Below, piece after piece: positions 1 to 11,758 of a DNA stretch of 64,000 bases. The notes under the pieces are model-generated. The model worked only from the letters and a program-made list of their open reading frames with translations. It did no database searches and was not told where the DNA came from. The stretch is from Mytilinidion resinicola. Lineage: Eukaryota > Ascomycota > Dothideomycetes > Mytilinidiales > Mytilinidiaceae. How positions within the stretch are numbered: the stretch's first letter is position 1; each line of letters opens with the position of its first letter. The stretch covers positions 233,793 through 297,792 of the forward strand of contig NW_022985471.1 of NCBI RefSeq assembly GCF_010093595.1. The letters run 5' to 3'. The translations under genes and the position numbers were made by a program.

Positions 1-1334
1 TGCGACGAACTGCACTGCACTGCGCCTTGGGGGTTGCGTGTGGTGTCCGAGGATGAAACGGGCGAGGCAGACCCTGGGGTTCTACATGAGTTGAGCCGGG
101 TGTGAGTTGAATGGAGGATTTTTCCGGGGACTGGGGTCGGGAGGCTGGTGAAGTCTTGGCTTTGAAGTTAAATTGCAGTCGGAGAGGTCCTCGGGGAACG
201 GCTTCGGCGATTGCTAGACTCCGGGCCTGCACGCAGGCTCGGGAGGATTGATCAGCGAGGTGCCGCCTTTGCATGCCATCGATTGTGGATTCTGTATTGT
301 TATCTCCTTCAGGCGATGGGGCTTTGAGCGAGGCGCGGGGTTGTCGCCAGAGACAGGTCTGGGAAGTCCGGGGACAAGGCGAGATGTGCTGCAGGAAACG
401 GGTTTCAGCACAGTCGGAGATGCTGTGCAGCGATCACGCTTTCTGCGAGCCAGTGCACGCCGTTGTGGCAGCGGCAAGGCTGGGGCGGCGTCTGCTCGGT
501 GGTGAAAAGCTGGAGAGCGGCCATGACTGCACAATTGGCGTTTTTGCGCGACCGCGGTCGGCTGACATCATGGACACGACTAAGCACTATGCCGCAACCG
601 CGAAATGAGGCCGTGGAGCGCGCGGGACAAGGAAAGGCGAGGCAGTTTATGGACGAGAGGGCGCATCGCGATGCTGACGGGTGTTGGTGATGGATGGCTG
701 GAAGCAGGCCCATGTCGCGCGCGGAGGAGCACACCTATCGCAGACGCATCTTGTGAAGCAGATGCAGAAGACGACATGGAGTTTATGCCATCACGCGACA
801 TGGCGCTGCCCGTTATCATCGCACACTGCGGCTCTGGTTGCTTCGAGTCCATCACGCCTGCCGGAGCACCACCGCACCCATCGTGCAACCCGCGGCGTGT
901 TGAATCTGCGCCTCCTTTCCACGCCTCGGCGGCTGTCAGCTGTGGTCGAGCAATCCTCTCGCACTCGGGGCGCAAACGAGATTTGCACGGCGCTGATTCG
1001 ACGGGCGCGGGCTCCAAGCGTGCCACCAGCGAGGCTGCTCTCGGGCTGGCTCTCTCGGCCGGCCTGGCAAATTGCACGCCTCAGATCCGACCCTCCCGGC
1101 CCAGCACTCCCCCAAGCTTCATAATCCGCCGCCGCCCCAAGCCCACGCTCTCCAACTCCCTCACGATCCCGAGTCGAGCTGGCACCAGACTGTCCCCGCC
1201 CTCAGCCAACTTCCGGACGCCCAGCAGTCTCGCCGTTGCCGCTCAGAGCCGGTCCCGCGCCGCCCTCCTCTCCAACCCATTGTTCGGACCGTCCGCGGAT
1301 CACTTGCCTCTGAGGAGCTTTGGAGTCGCCTGCG
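1..1334. other. Upstream region of AUR1, no gene recognised
   Basis: GC-rich sequence with many overlapping open frames on both strands, none with a recognisable domain or convincing splice structure. The long frame at 605-1573 runs into the AUR1 coding start in another phase and looks like a by-product of composition. The last few hundred bases are C/T-rich on the plus strand, as is common in fungal promoters and 5' leaders. Confidence 0.5.
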
Positions 1335-2874
1335 ATGGCCAAGTCGTCCATATTTGCCTTCCTCGACACGCCAGCGCCCCAGATGCTGTCCAGCACAAGG
1401 GTCCCGGCCCTCAGCGCCTTCATCCCCCACCGCGTGCGCAGGAAATGGAGGGCCACCAAGTCGCGGATACGAAGCCGCCAGTCGCCCACCTCCTCCATCA
1501 GCTCGCTCGAGACCTCCTTCAACCCCAAGGACACACTCCGCTCGCTGCGGTCACATCGGTGGTCCTACTATGACGCCCAGTACCTCATCCTGGCCCTCGT
1601 TGCCATCTTCGCCCTCTCCGTCATGGAGACCCCTGGCCCATTTGCAAAGACCTTCACCGCGGCTCTCCTCATGGCCGGCGCCCTGATGCCCATAACTCGC
1701 CAGTTCCTGTTGCCATTTCTGCCGGCCCTGACGTGGCTACTGCTGTTCTACTGCTGCAAGTAAGTTGGCCTCTTTTTCGTACTGCGCCACACAACTTTTT
1801 GGGGGCGAATCTGGAAGTGTCACGGATCTGCGAATACCTATACGCGGCCGCACAGCCCACGGCGAACTTCATGCCAGAAACCAATCTGGCGCAGTCGGCT
1901 AACGTTCTATAAAAAGATTCATCTCAGGCGACTACAGACCTCCGATCTGGGTCCGAGTGCTCCCAGCCCTCGAGAACATCCTCTACGGCGCCAACCTCAG
2001 CAACATACTCTCTGTCCACAAAAATGTAGTCCTGGATGTCCTAGCGTGGTTACCATACGGCATTGCGCATTATGGCTCCCCCGTGGTCGTGTGCGGTTGT
2101 CTCTTCCTCTGGGGGCCTCCCGGAACCATGCCCATATTCGCCAGAGCCTTTGGTTACATGAACATGGCTGGTGTGATGATCCAGCTCATTTTCCCCTGCT
2201 CACCGCCATGGTACGAGAACATGTACGGCTTGGCTCCTGCAAATTACTCCATGGCTGGCGATGCTGCTGGGTTGAAGGCTATTGACAAGCTTTTTGGGAT
2301 TGATCTGTACACCTCGGGTTTCCACGCGTCACCCATGGTGTTTGGAGCTTTCCCCTCGCTGCATTCTGGTTGGGCGACGCTCGAGACCTTGTTCATGGGC
2401 CATGTGTTCCCGAAGATGATGCCCATTTACATTTTCTACACCATGTGGCTGTGGTGGGCGACCATGTATCTATCCCATCACTATGCTGTCGATTTAGTGG
2501 CAGGTAGTCTACGTAAGTTTCCACACCTCAAGTTTGACTCTCACAAGCTAATGGATTTAGTCGCTGGAATCGCATTCTTCTTTGCCCGAGCCAAATTCCT
2601 TCCCCGCGTACAAATGGACAAGACATTCCGCTGGGATTATGACTACGTCGAAATCGGGGAGCTAGTAGACGATTTTTCCCACGGCATGTTCGACATCTAT
2701 GAGGAATTTCACCCTCAATCAGACAGCGATGAGTGGACGGTCGGATCTTCGTCGTCATACTCGTCTGGCGGGAGGAGTCCATCGACCGGCTCTAGGAGTC
2801 CAATCGACGAACACCAGTCTCTCTGGGAAGGAGACACGCTCGCCTCACACTCCGACCACGAGCAAATCCGGTAG
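1335..2874 (+). CDS. AUR1: Inositol phosphorylceramide synthase catalytic subunit
   Basis: Transfers phosphoinositol from phosphatidylinositol to ceramide in the Golgi, the fungus-specific step of sphingolipid synthesis and the target of aureobasidin A. Exons 1335-1759, 1917-2512 and 2561-2874 give 444 aa. The second intron (48 nt) is in frame and would otherwise be read through; removing it restores a continuous membrane segment. The PAP2-type signature is present: GAFPSLHSGWA (about residues 284-294) and SHHYAVDLVAGS (about 327-338) hold the His and Asp residues of the phosphotransfer site. Several hydrophobic membrane segments and the motif ALENILYGANLSN are typical of Aur1. The tail is acidic and Ser-rich. 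The open frame extends upstream to a TTG at 1320, but the first ATG is 1335. Intact; high certainty. Confidence 0.95.
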
Positions 2875-5800
2875 CACGCCCTATCACCTATTTGCGACAC
2901 TTTGGATATAAATCACCAACCCCTCATCAACAACCTCGCCATACATCCATCTTGATCATCCTCACACGGTCACGCTCTTAACGATTTATGCATCAACGGA
3001 GTTCATTTGAGCATTTCCCAGCGACCATTTGAGATCCCACTTCACTTCAATTACTTTTCACGACAATTACTTTGGGCCCATAGAAGGAGAGTTGTGTTCC
3101 CGCCGCTGGAACTGGCGTCGAGCATACCTAGGCTGGCACCTCCATTCAAGCTACTGAAACCGACCACCCTTGTTTACCTCCACACCTCCGCGAGCACACC
3201 TCTACCACCGTAACTAACTATTCCTTCGGCACACGCCCGGTATCCTACCACCTTCAACCCTATGGATCCTTCCGCCCGTGGCCAGCCTTACCCTACCGTT
3301 ACCCCCTTCTTCTTTGCTTCTACATCGACCCGGCCTGTCCATTTGACGGCCTCTCAGCGGTATTCGTCCACATTTTTGTAATCACCTTTTTTCAAGGGGC
3401 TCTGAGCCTAGCGGAGCTTGAGACACGCTCGCCCGCTCGTAACTCACCCCCGCAAACAAACACCCTTTGATACCCCGGATCCAGTCGCTTCCTGTACCAC
3501 TAAGTGTATATTCGCATCCACAACGTTCGCTGTCCCGACCGAACTTTAAAAAGTTTCACGCTCGCTAGATCATGGGAAGGAGTTTTTGAAGAGGAGAAAC
3601 CCGGGATGGGAGGGGGTTTCTCTGCTGCATTTTTGGGGTGGGATGGCATGGGGGTTTGGATTTGGGATGGATGGGATGGGATGGGGGAGTCGACGACTGC
3701 CTGAAAGAGGGGAAGGCAGTGGGTAATCTATTACTATAATAACTAATGCGACGGTTTGTCGATGGAAATCTCAATACTCTCACACCTTGAAGCGTGATGT
3801 CTGACGCGAATCTAATGTACGGCGCACTGCTTGTGGTAGGTTACATAGAAATCGAGGCACGTGGCGGCGCCTCGAGCGGCTTCTCCTGCGGGGTGAGCTG
3901 AAGCGGGGGTTTGCGTGATGGGAAAGACGGTGGCCGGATGTCTGCGGGATGTAAGGTTGGCGCCGTGGACGCGATGTGTGGCTTGCAGGAGGGGTTGTTG
4001 GTGGTGGGGTGTTGGTGTTGGACCGTGCGTCTTGAAGCTTTGCTTCGTATACTTTGTGGATGTATAGAATAGAGGCGGCGACTAATTCGGCTTCTAGGTT
4101 ACGTCGTGAGAGGGGAGACGAGGTGGACTTGGGATGGCGTTGGATTGATCGCGTCACGTGATCTGGATGGGATGAGGTGTTGAGAGATTTGATGGTAGAG
4201 GTGTGGTTTCAAGTATATAGAGAGCGGATATTCTAATGGAGTGGGTATCTTGCGTCAAAAGTGAGGGCTTGATAGAAATGCGGTTGAGTTGACTTTGGGT
4301 TAGTTCCCTGGGTGAATTTAGATAGGGCTGTTGGTGTACCCATGGCGTCTGTGAGCGTCTGCGATGAGTGAGCAGCATAGGTCGAAGGCTTCCTGACGCT
4401 GCTTGGGGAGAAGTTGGGCACTGTAGTATGCGATAAGTTGTGGCATGATCTGGAAGATAGAAGGTCGGCTTTGAGAACTGGAAAGAGAAAGGGGTAGATG
4501 TCAGGACCTGCGGGTAACATTAACTTGTGAGCGTGCAAGTCGCTGGCAGTTAAGAATCAAGATCGATTCTCAATCACACTCTTTTGTGGCGCTGTTGGTA
4601 CAGCCAGCTGCCCGGCCTCACAGTAGAACTCACACTCCAACCATCCATGAAAACATCCCTCAAACACTTCTCGCTTCAATCCTCCCCTTCCACCTCTTAC
4701 CCCCCTTTCTCTCCTCTATCTTCTCGAGCGCTCGTGGCACCATCATCCCCCTCTAACTCCCCCAAGCACATCCACACCCGGCACCACCAACAACAGATCC
4801 CGCGGCAACCACCCCATCCCCCATCACCACATGACTTAAGTCTCGCATTCCCTACCTCCCCCTCCCTCACCGGCCCCGCATACGCATCATATAGCCGCAT
4901 CAGCCTCCCCAGCGGATCCCACTACCCGGCCAACCACCCCCCGACTTCACCTTCTCCCACGGCCGCAATCTCATATCAGCTGGCGCGTAGTATCCCAACA
5001 CCGCCTTCGCGCTCGTCGAGCGTGAAGAGGACGTTTTTTGATCTCGATGCCGTGGTTTGAGCGGAGGCAGGAGGAGAAGGCGGGGGAGAGGAGGTGGGTT
5101 ACCGCGTCGTCGTCGACGTCGTCGATGGCGGTGGGGGAGGCGTGGCGTGGGCGTGGGCGAAGCCTTAGGTGGCTGACACGATGACGGAGGAGGTGGTCGT
5201 GCTGAGGTGGGTGCAGAAGGGGGCGGTGGCTTCGGGGAGGCTGGATACGAAGGCGCCGGGTGTAGGGAGAGACGGAGGGGATGCGGGGGGTGGCGGTGTT
5301 GTGGGAAGTGGTGGGGGGTTAAGGGAGGGAGGAAGAGGAGGGCGCGGGTGGAGCCGTGGCGGATTGGGACGGAGATGGTGTAGTAGTTGCGGGAGGGTTA
5401 GGGCTGCGGAGAGGAGGAGGATGGGTTCAGGGAGGAAGATACGCCAGCGTTAGTGGAAGGGGAGGGTGGAGAAGATGGAGTCGTATAGGGGTTGGAAGAG
5501 GGCACTAAGGAGTGACATTATGATAGTTTGCAAGAGAGAAGAGAATGAGAAAGTAGACAGAGATGAATTGAGCAGAATTTGAGATGGAATTGAGAATCAT
5601 AATGCTGTTTCCAGATTGGAGTCAGAGAATACGATATTGCGGGGTTGAAGACGGCTGCGGATGGCTTTCCTGAGTTCCGTGGAGCAGAGCCTCTTCGGAA
5701 AGTTTCAATGCGAGTGCGGCATCCAGAGTATCCAGAATGGTGATGATAACAGATTGCGTAGAGATGGTCAGGGAAGTCGGATTTGCTCAGCGTCTGCCCA

Positions 5801-6180
5801 AAAGAGCATAGCGCGTGTTGTAAGGCTTTCTTTCTTGTCCAACTCCGGGTTCTACTATAATCAATTTTATTATCTATATTAAGGACTATAACTACTTATA
5901 TTGGCCAAGCCTCTAGTAAACTATTGAAGCTTCTATAATCCAGCCCTAGAATCCATGTCAACACTAACAATCTTCCTGAAGACCACATCACCCAACAACG
6001 AGGACCTCGAGCAAGTCCACAAAATATTTCTCCTATTCTCAAATGCCTAGTGCTCTGACAGTCTAGAGCCGAACGGCTATCTGGCTTTCTCAGCGTGGAG
6101 CTTCCAAAGTAGAACCTAGAATTCCTTAGCCACCAAATACAGAGAACTAGAAGCACAAGAGAACACATACCATTTAAGCT
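2875..6180. other. Gene-poor region downstream of AUR1
   Basis: About 3.3 kb without a gene I can support. It contains the AUR1 3' flank, a run of GGATG-like repeats near 3605-3690, a Pro/Ser-rich open frame at 4584-5060 and a purine-rich plus strand at 5080-5480. On the minus strand, a frame starting with ATG near 5520 could encode a short hydrophobic N-terminus but meets a TAA after 22 codons. The stretch 5820-6180 is AT-rich and adjoins the disrupted secreted-protein gene. Confidence 0.4.
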
Positions 6181-6910
6181 CTAAGGTTGGCAGTTGAAGC
6201 CACTCCTGACAAAGGCACACCGGCGACCAAACTCTGCCTGGCAATCCCCCTGGTATCCTGCCTTCCCAATACCTACGCCCCCATACTTGTACTGCATCTT
6301 GATCTTCGAGCTGTCGGTGGACCAGGTATGCTTTGTACTCAGGTTAAATTGATGTGAACTCTGCTTGTATTGTAGTGGCCGTACGGGCCGAATATATACT
6401 AATAGGAAATGGCCCACCCCCTAGGTCTTATCAGCTCAGCTGAATAGAGGCCAACTGAAAGGAATGGACACCGCTGAGAGGACCCTGGTGTAGCTGAACA
6501 GAGGGCCTCGCCACGCTGAGTGCGCGCTAGTAGCAACCAACCAAAGGACGAGAATCAAGGAGAGAAAAAAAAGGGGGGGAGTGCCTGTACGTAGGTGACC
6601 GTGAACCGTATGAGTTGTTGATCCTAGGTTGTAGCTGTTACAACCCGAGTTTTGTGACTACAGCCGTATACGGGATTCCCCCAGCGCCAATGGCATCGCT
6701 GTTATTGGGGCTATTCTTATGCCCAACGAGGCTGCAGTTGCTGTCATAGATGCCGAATACGCAGTCAACGTAGAAGGTGTCGGCTCGCTGGTTGCATTTG
6801 TAGATGCCCTGACAGTAGCCTGCGCTTTGAGTCTGGCACAGTGGTTCGGCGTTGGTGATGCCTGCTGAGGCGAGGAGGGTGGCGAGGAGAGAGAGTGTGA
6901 TGAGCTTCAT
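6181..6910 (-). pseudogene. Small secreted cysteine-rich protein gene split by a MITE
   Basis: Reading leftward from the ATG at 6910, the frame encodes a clear signal peptide (MKLITLSLLATLLASAG..NA) followed by a mature region with five cysteines. At 6650 it enters a MITE and stops three codons later, leaving a 90-aa product. On the far side of the element (6331 down to a TAG at 6181) the frame continues with three more cysteines. The 5-bp target duplication TTTGT (6332-6336 and 6651-6655) marks the break. Taking 6910-6651 plus 6331-6181 gives 411 nt, exactly 137 codons, with no internal stop, so the ancestral product was probably 136 aa with eight cysteines. I do not recognise the family; size, signal peptide and cysteine content fit an effector-like or other small secreted protein. 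The truncated ORF may still be expressed. Confidence 0.8.
6337..6650. mobile_element. MITE copy A inserted in the secreted-protein gene
   Basis: A 314-bp element without coding capacity. It starts ACTCAGGTTAAATTG and ends CTGTTACAACCCGAGT, imperfect inverted ends of about 10 bp. It is flanked by a perfect 5-bp direct repeat TTTGT. Its first about 27 bp and last about 40 bp match copy B at 7001-7221, while the interior has diverged and is about 90 bp longer. No transposase is nearby that obviously matches it. Confidence 0.82.
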
Positions 6911-7000
6911 GTTAGTGAGATGGGATGAATGATTTGAGATGAAAATCGGTTTTGAAGAGGGACTAATGGTGGAGATTGCTGGAAGATAGATTGATGATAG

Positions 7001-7221
7001 ACTCAGGTTGAAATTGATGTGAACTCTGATTTCTATAGACGTCTAGCTAGTTGTATATATACTAGGGGAAGGAAGGGGGGCCACCCCCTGGGTGGCGCGC
7101 TAGTAAGTTCAGCTGAACACTGCACAGCTGAGTTTTCAGCTGGGCTCTCCACAGCTGATGTTCGGAGTAGCTTTCTAGCATATGAGTTGTTGATCCTAGG
7201 TTGTAGTGCTGCAACCTGAGT
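7001..7221. mobile_element. MITE copy B, upstream of the secreted-protein gene
   Basis: A 221-bp element with perfect 10-bp terminal inverted repeats (ACTCAGGTTG at the left, CAACCTGAGT at the right) and a perfect 5-bp target duplication GATAG (6996-7000 and 7222-7226). It shares both ends with copy A. It lies about 90 bp upstream of the secreted-protein ATG, so it sits in or near that gene's promoter. The interior contains several AGCTGA/TCAGCT motifs. Confidence 0.85.
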
Positions 7222-7226
7222 GATAG

Positions 7227-7910
7227 ACGAGCATCTACGGGACGTTTTTCACCATAATATACATTCTACTTCATGAATACGGCTCAAGAACAAGCACTAT
7301 TACTGGCATAGTGCAAGCAACAAATCCCCTTGGTACATAGCAATCCAGCGACTATGTCACACTCAAGACGTACCTAGAGCCACGATAATAGGCTTTTGTT
7401 GTGTTGGCAGGATGTATGCACTCACAGATGGTAGGACGGAGCGTGCGTGAGGACTGAGGGTGATAGTTAAAGAAGAGTCTTACGGACGTACCATGAATTT
7501 ATATCACTTAGGTAGTACTAGCGGGGGAGAAATTCACCCTGGCTGATCTCTGTATACCCACCGTGGACTCTAAACTCTGTGCGCGGCTGCAGGGGTTCAC
7601 GGCCTTCCTGCATCGTAATGAATGCTCACATTAGAGTTCACACAATTCTTTCAGTCGTCGGCGATTCAGATATTGCAATAGCTAAGTCGAAACAATGGCG
7701 AGGCGACGGGCCGAATCTGATGGAGGAACGTTCGTTGATGAGGTGGCCGACTCGCATGTGAAGTACGTTAAGCTTATGTCAAAACGATGTCATTACTCTT
7801 GTCCGCGCGCTCATGCAGGATCTAAAGTGGCTGTTTTAAAGTAAAGCTCTGCAAGCGGTTTCTAGGAGAAGGGAAGCTTTTTCGTGCTTTCCACTTCTAC
7901 TCGCGAAAGG
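7227..7910. other. Promoter and 5' leader region of TPS1
   Basis: About 680 bp between the MITE and the TPS1 start. No coding feature is supported; the frame at 7579-7761 has no recognisable content. Confidence 0.4.
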
Positions 7911-9544
7911 ATGTCCCGCCAACATCGTGAGCCTGTCATCTTCGTTGTATCCAACCGCCTCCCTGTAACGGTCACGCGAACCGATGATAACACATACGAC
8001 GTCTCGTCATCTAGCGGAGGCCTCGTAGGAGCGCTACAAGGCTTCGCAGGGTCGACTGAATTTCGATGGTACGGTTGGCCTGGGCTGGAGATACCTGAGC
8101 AGCATCGAGCGATGGTGGAGGAGAAATTGGCAACTCAGAAGGCTTATCCTATCTTCTTCAACAAAGCTCTTGAAGATAAGCATTATAACGGGTTTTCGAG
8201 TTCGTGTGGCCCACTTTTTTCTTCATCCGGGCTGTTCCTATCCTTGATACCGTATCTTTACAGACGGGACACTAACACTAGAGGTGTTCTGCAGACAAGA
8301 TCCTATGGCCTCTGCTGCATTATCAAGCAGATCAGATCCACATAAGCAAAGAGGACTGGACAGCATATCAAGAAGTCAATCGCGCCTTCGCCGAATCCAT
8401 AGGATCAGAGGCCGAGGACGGAGACATCATATGGATCCAAGACTACCATCTACTCTTAATGCCGCAGTATCTACGCCAAGTATTCGGCGACGGCAAAAGG
8501 ATTAGGATCGGCTTCTTTTTGCATACTGTCTTCCCTAGTAGCGACTTCTTCAGAATACTACCAGTTAGAAAGGACTTACTGGAGAGCCTTCTCCACTGCG
8601 ACCTCGTCGGCTTCCATAACCAAGACTATACGCATCATTTCCTTGATTGCTGCACAAAATTTTTGTGCGTATTTACCACAACTGTGGGCTCATAATTCAC
8701 ATACTAATTGACACGTAGGCACCTCGACACAAGCGGTTCCCAGGTCATTTTCCAAGACCGAAAAGTCAATCTCCTTACTAGCCCGGTAGGGATCGACCCC
8801 AGCGAATTCCGCAAACTACTCGACCGTTCAGATGTTAAACAACGCGTACAAGGTTTGAAAGAAAAGTACAAAGGTGTCCAGCTGATAATCTCAGTCGACC
8901 GCCTCGACTACATCAAAGGCATACCCCTTCGAATCGAAGCAATGGATGCCTTCCTAACCAAGTATCCTAACTATGCCGACAAGGTCGTCCTGCTACAGGT
9001 TGTCATTCCGAGCCGCGAAGATGTTAAGGATTACCGAGGGCTCCACAACCAAATCAACCAGGCCGTCTCTCGAGTTAACGAAAAACACGGTCCTGTCGAC
9101 ATGATGCCTATCCACTCGCTTTTTAGTTCTGTGTCTAAGGCCGAGCTGGCGGCACTCTATGCCGTGTCGGACGTATGCATCGTATCATCCATACGTGACG
9201 GCTTCAACATGGTTTCGCTAGAATACGTCGTGTGCCAAAGAGAGCACCATGGCGTTCTGCTGCTATCTGAATTCGCAGGCGCGTCCGAGGTGCTAGATGA
9301 AAGCGTTTCAATTAACCCATGGGACACGGACGAGTTTGCAGACGCGATCCAGTGCGCCCTGACTATGGGGAGGGAAGAGAAGACGGCGAGGTGGGAAAGC
9401 TTAAACAAGCGTGTAGAGCAGTTTACGAGCAAGAGGTGGGGTGAGGCGTTCTTGGAATTGTTGAAGAATTCCGACCATGGGCATACTGCGCGCCATGGCG
9501 TTGCGAATGGTGCAGTTGACTGTGCGAGTTGCATGCTCGAATAG
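7911..9544 (+). CDS. TPS1: Trehalose-6-phosphate synthase
   Basis: Glycosyltransferase family 20 enzyme that makes trehalose 6-phosphate from UDP-glucose and glucose 6-phosphate in the cytosol, the first step of trehalose synthesis. Exons 7911-8199, 8295-8664 and 8719-9544 give 494 aa, close to the usual length of yeast Tps1. Visible family motifs are VVSNRLPVT near the N-terminus, SGGLVGAL, the stretch WIQDYHLLLMP, GFFLHTVFPSSDFFR, SVDRLDYIKGIP and SIRDGFNMVSLEYV. Joining the first two exons recreates the conserved NGFSNKILWPLLHY block. The sequence near QREHHGVLLLSEFAGASEVL is somewhat divergent from typical Tps1, so this could be a paralogue instead of the main copy. The frame is intact. 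Confidence 0.93.
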
Positions 9545-10226
9545 CGAAATGAGATGCTGCATGAATGGGGATTCTCGCATTGCTTTTCGGATTTAATCTT
9601 AGTGGCGTGTCTGTAGGGCCAAGAGGAAATGCGCTACCCATATTTTGACGCTTTTGACGTTCGCGATAGAGCACTCTCACTGTCCCGTTCAGGGCTGCAG
9701 CTGGTATCAAGCAAAATTTCTCTAGAATCTATTTGCCTGCAGTAAACGAACGGTAGACATCCTCTCGCGAACAACTCGAATTTCCAACAACGAAAACAGA
9801 CTCTCAACAATTAACTGTGCGTTTCACTTCTACCTTGTTAAATGTCACAAAACGGACTTGTTGCATAGCCCTAAGGTACGTAGGCATTAGGGCACACCTA
9901 TGCGGGATGTTGATGCGATGTATCGTGGATTGATGCGATTGCTTATGGTATGCCGCTACCCCAAGAAGCTGCTCTGCCTTCTAAAACTTTTAATTTGTAA
10001 GTATCTAACTGTGAATGGTGTAAGAGGCAACTAACGTATACGCATTATATCCTATTTACAGAAGAACAAGGTAAGGAAGGGAAAGGGAGCTGAAGCAGCT
10101 CAGATAATAAGGAGCATAGTCGAGGCGGTGGTCATCGGGCTGTTATGAACGGAGTCAGCCATAGACTGGCCAAGAAGAAGATCTCTAAACTCGTCTTCGG
10201 TGTGTCCGTTCCACTGATCAACCTCA
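9545..10226. other. Intergenic region after TPS1
   Basis: AT-richer sequence with no supportable gene. A short internal repetition of TTGATGCGAT occurs near 9910-9940. It forms the left edge of the decayed island that runs to about 16.2 kb. Confidence 0.4.
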
Positions 10227-11758
10227 TTATCCACCTCCGTCGGCCATTCCACGGCGTCCTCCCATCTGCTGCCCAACCTGCATAGTCTGTTGCATCGGCA
10301 GCGTGGTCATATCGCCCTTGTGGTTATTCAGCTGTGCCTGCGGTATCTGCACCGACGGCATCTGCATCCCCATCCACCCCCTTCCTCTCACTACCGGTCC
10401 CAGCCCTTGTCCCATCTCCACTCCACTCCTCTGCGGCACCATCCGCAACGAACTAGCCGCCTGCTGGAGATAATTATTAATGCGCGGATCCTCACAGTTT
10501 GCATGCCTTAGGATTTCCAACTTTAGCCCAAGACAGAAGTTCCGCAGATGCCGATATTCAGCATCCAGATTGCACTGCTGCTTCGCAAGTCTCTCGTAAG
10601 TGTTCTGGAGCTCGGCGTACTCTTCCCTCTTCTTCATGCGGCACTTCTGCGCGGCCTTGCGGTAGGCCGCGCTGGTCGTCGCGGGATTGCGGGATTTTAG
10701 AGCGCTTGGCTTTGCCTCGGCCGGTTAGGGTGGATGAGGGGGTCTGGATGAGCGGGGTTAGCGATGCGAGCAGCTTCGGCGTATATGGGTCGGACATCGG
10801 CTGGGAGTGGTTTAAAGACCTCGTATGTGAGATGTCTTTCCTCGGCCGCTCTCTTAGCGGCCTCTTCTTTAGCGGCCCTGGCAGGTTGTTTGCGGGCTTG
10901 TCTAAGGCTGACGGATGCTAATTTTCTCTTTCTTTGCAGTTGCAGCGCGTCTGCGAGATCTCGTAGCGGGCTGGGTGGGCTGGTGGTTGTGGAGCGTTGT
11001 CGTCAAGTGTGTGGTTCTGGACATTATTGTGGATGTTGACGAGCTTTTATGATTCCTCCTGGCGATGCGCTCTAGGGCTTGACTTGTGGCATCCGTGAAT
11101 GCATCGTATCGCTTATCTGGGACGTCCCAATGGCCGCACATCTGCTTGGGCGGCAGCGAGTCGGTGTACTGCGGCGTGAACTGGCCGTTGATGAATTGAG
11201 CAGAGTACTTGTCTAGATGCATATCGAACGGGCTGACGAACTGGCCCATGGTCCACTTGTCCGAGATTAGGTAGGCCACCGCCGTGTTGCCGTAGTATGG
11301 TCTGCGGTTGCTCCGCGTGCCTAGCGGTGTAAATCTGTTGCAAAGCGGAGTATCTGAGAGTAGTGAATGTTGTTGTTGTGGTGAGGCAGCAAACGTTGAG
11401 CGGCGGAAGGGGAAAAGCTGCGAAGCAGCCGCGGGGGCGACGAGGGAAGTAGGCGGGCGGGCACAAATCGCTGTCTTGTTCAAATCTAGAAGCCAAGGCG
11501 TGAGGGTAGTTTTTAGATCTGGTGGCATTGCTCGTAGCCGTCTGGATGCAGGGTATCTCTAAGCCTTTTGATTCGATCCAACAAGAATGATTTGTCGTAA
11601 GTCAGGTAGGGGTCGAGCCCCAAAGCGTCAAAGAAGTCGAGCGGCTCGAGCAAATGGTCGTAGCCCTCGTCTCCCCACGGACCCCACTCACGGCGTTCAT
11701 CGATGCCGACCATGCCGAGTAGGTAGGGTAGTAGATGTAGAGGTGAGGCATCCGACAA
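10227..11758 (-). pseudogene. Degraded bZIP-like gene with J-like N-terminus
   Basis: Fragments of one protein lie in order on the minus strand but in changing frames. From 11758: an 81-aa piece with LGLDP and a later HPDG, faintly like a J domain. Next, 11350-11060 carries WTMGQFVSPFDMHLDKYSAQ. Near 10930-10710 is a charged Ala/Lys/Glu-rich frame. Finally 10690-10227 holds the basic region and zipper (YRKAAQKCRMKKREEY, then leucine heptads and an ILRHANCEDPRI tail typical of fungal bZIP proteins). At least three single-base shifts (near 11040, 10925 and 10660-10700) are needed to connect them, and no good introns do so. The basic region has Tyr where bZIPs have the invariant Asn (before R-K-A-A). 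I call it a pseudogene; sequencing indels are the main alternative. Confidence 0.6.

Noticed and set aside
605..1573. 322-codon open frame on the plus strand
   Set aside because: Overlaps the start of AUR1 in another frame, low-complexity Arg/Pro/Ser content, no domain; explained by GC-rich composition.
4584..5060. 158-codon Pro/Ser-rich frame
   Set aside because: Lacks a typical start context, no recognisable domain, composition alone can keep it open.
5080..5520. Minus-strand frame beginning MSLLSALFQPLYDSIFS
   Set aside because: Looks protein-like for 22 codons but stops at TAA; no splice site that convincingly continues it.
6331..6656. 7-bp target duplication for MITE A (CTTTGTA/TTTTGTG)
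   Set aside because: Imperfect; shifting the element ends by one base gives perfect 5-bp duplications in both copies, which is simpler.
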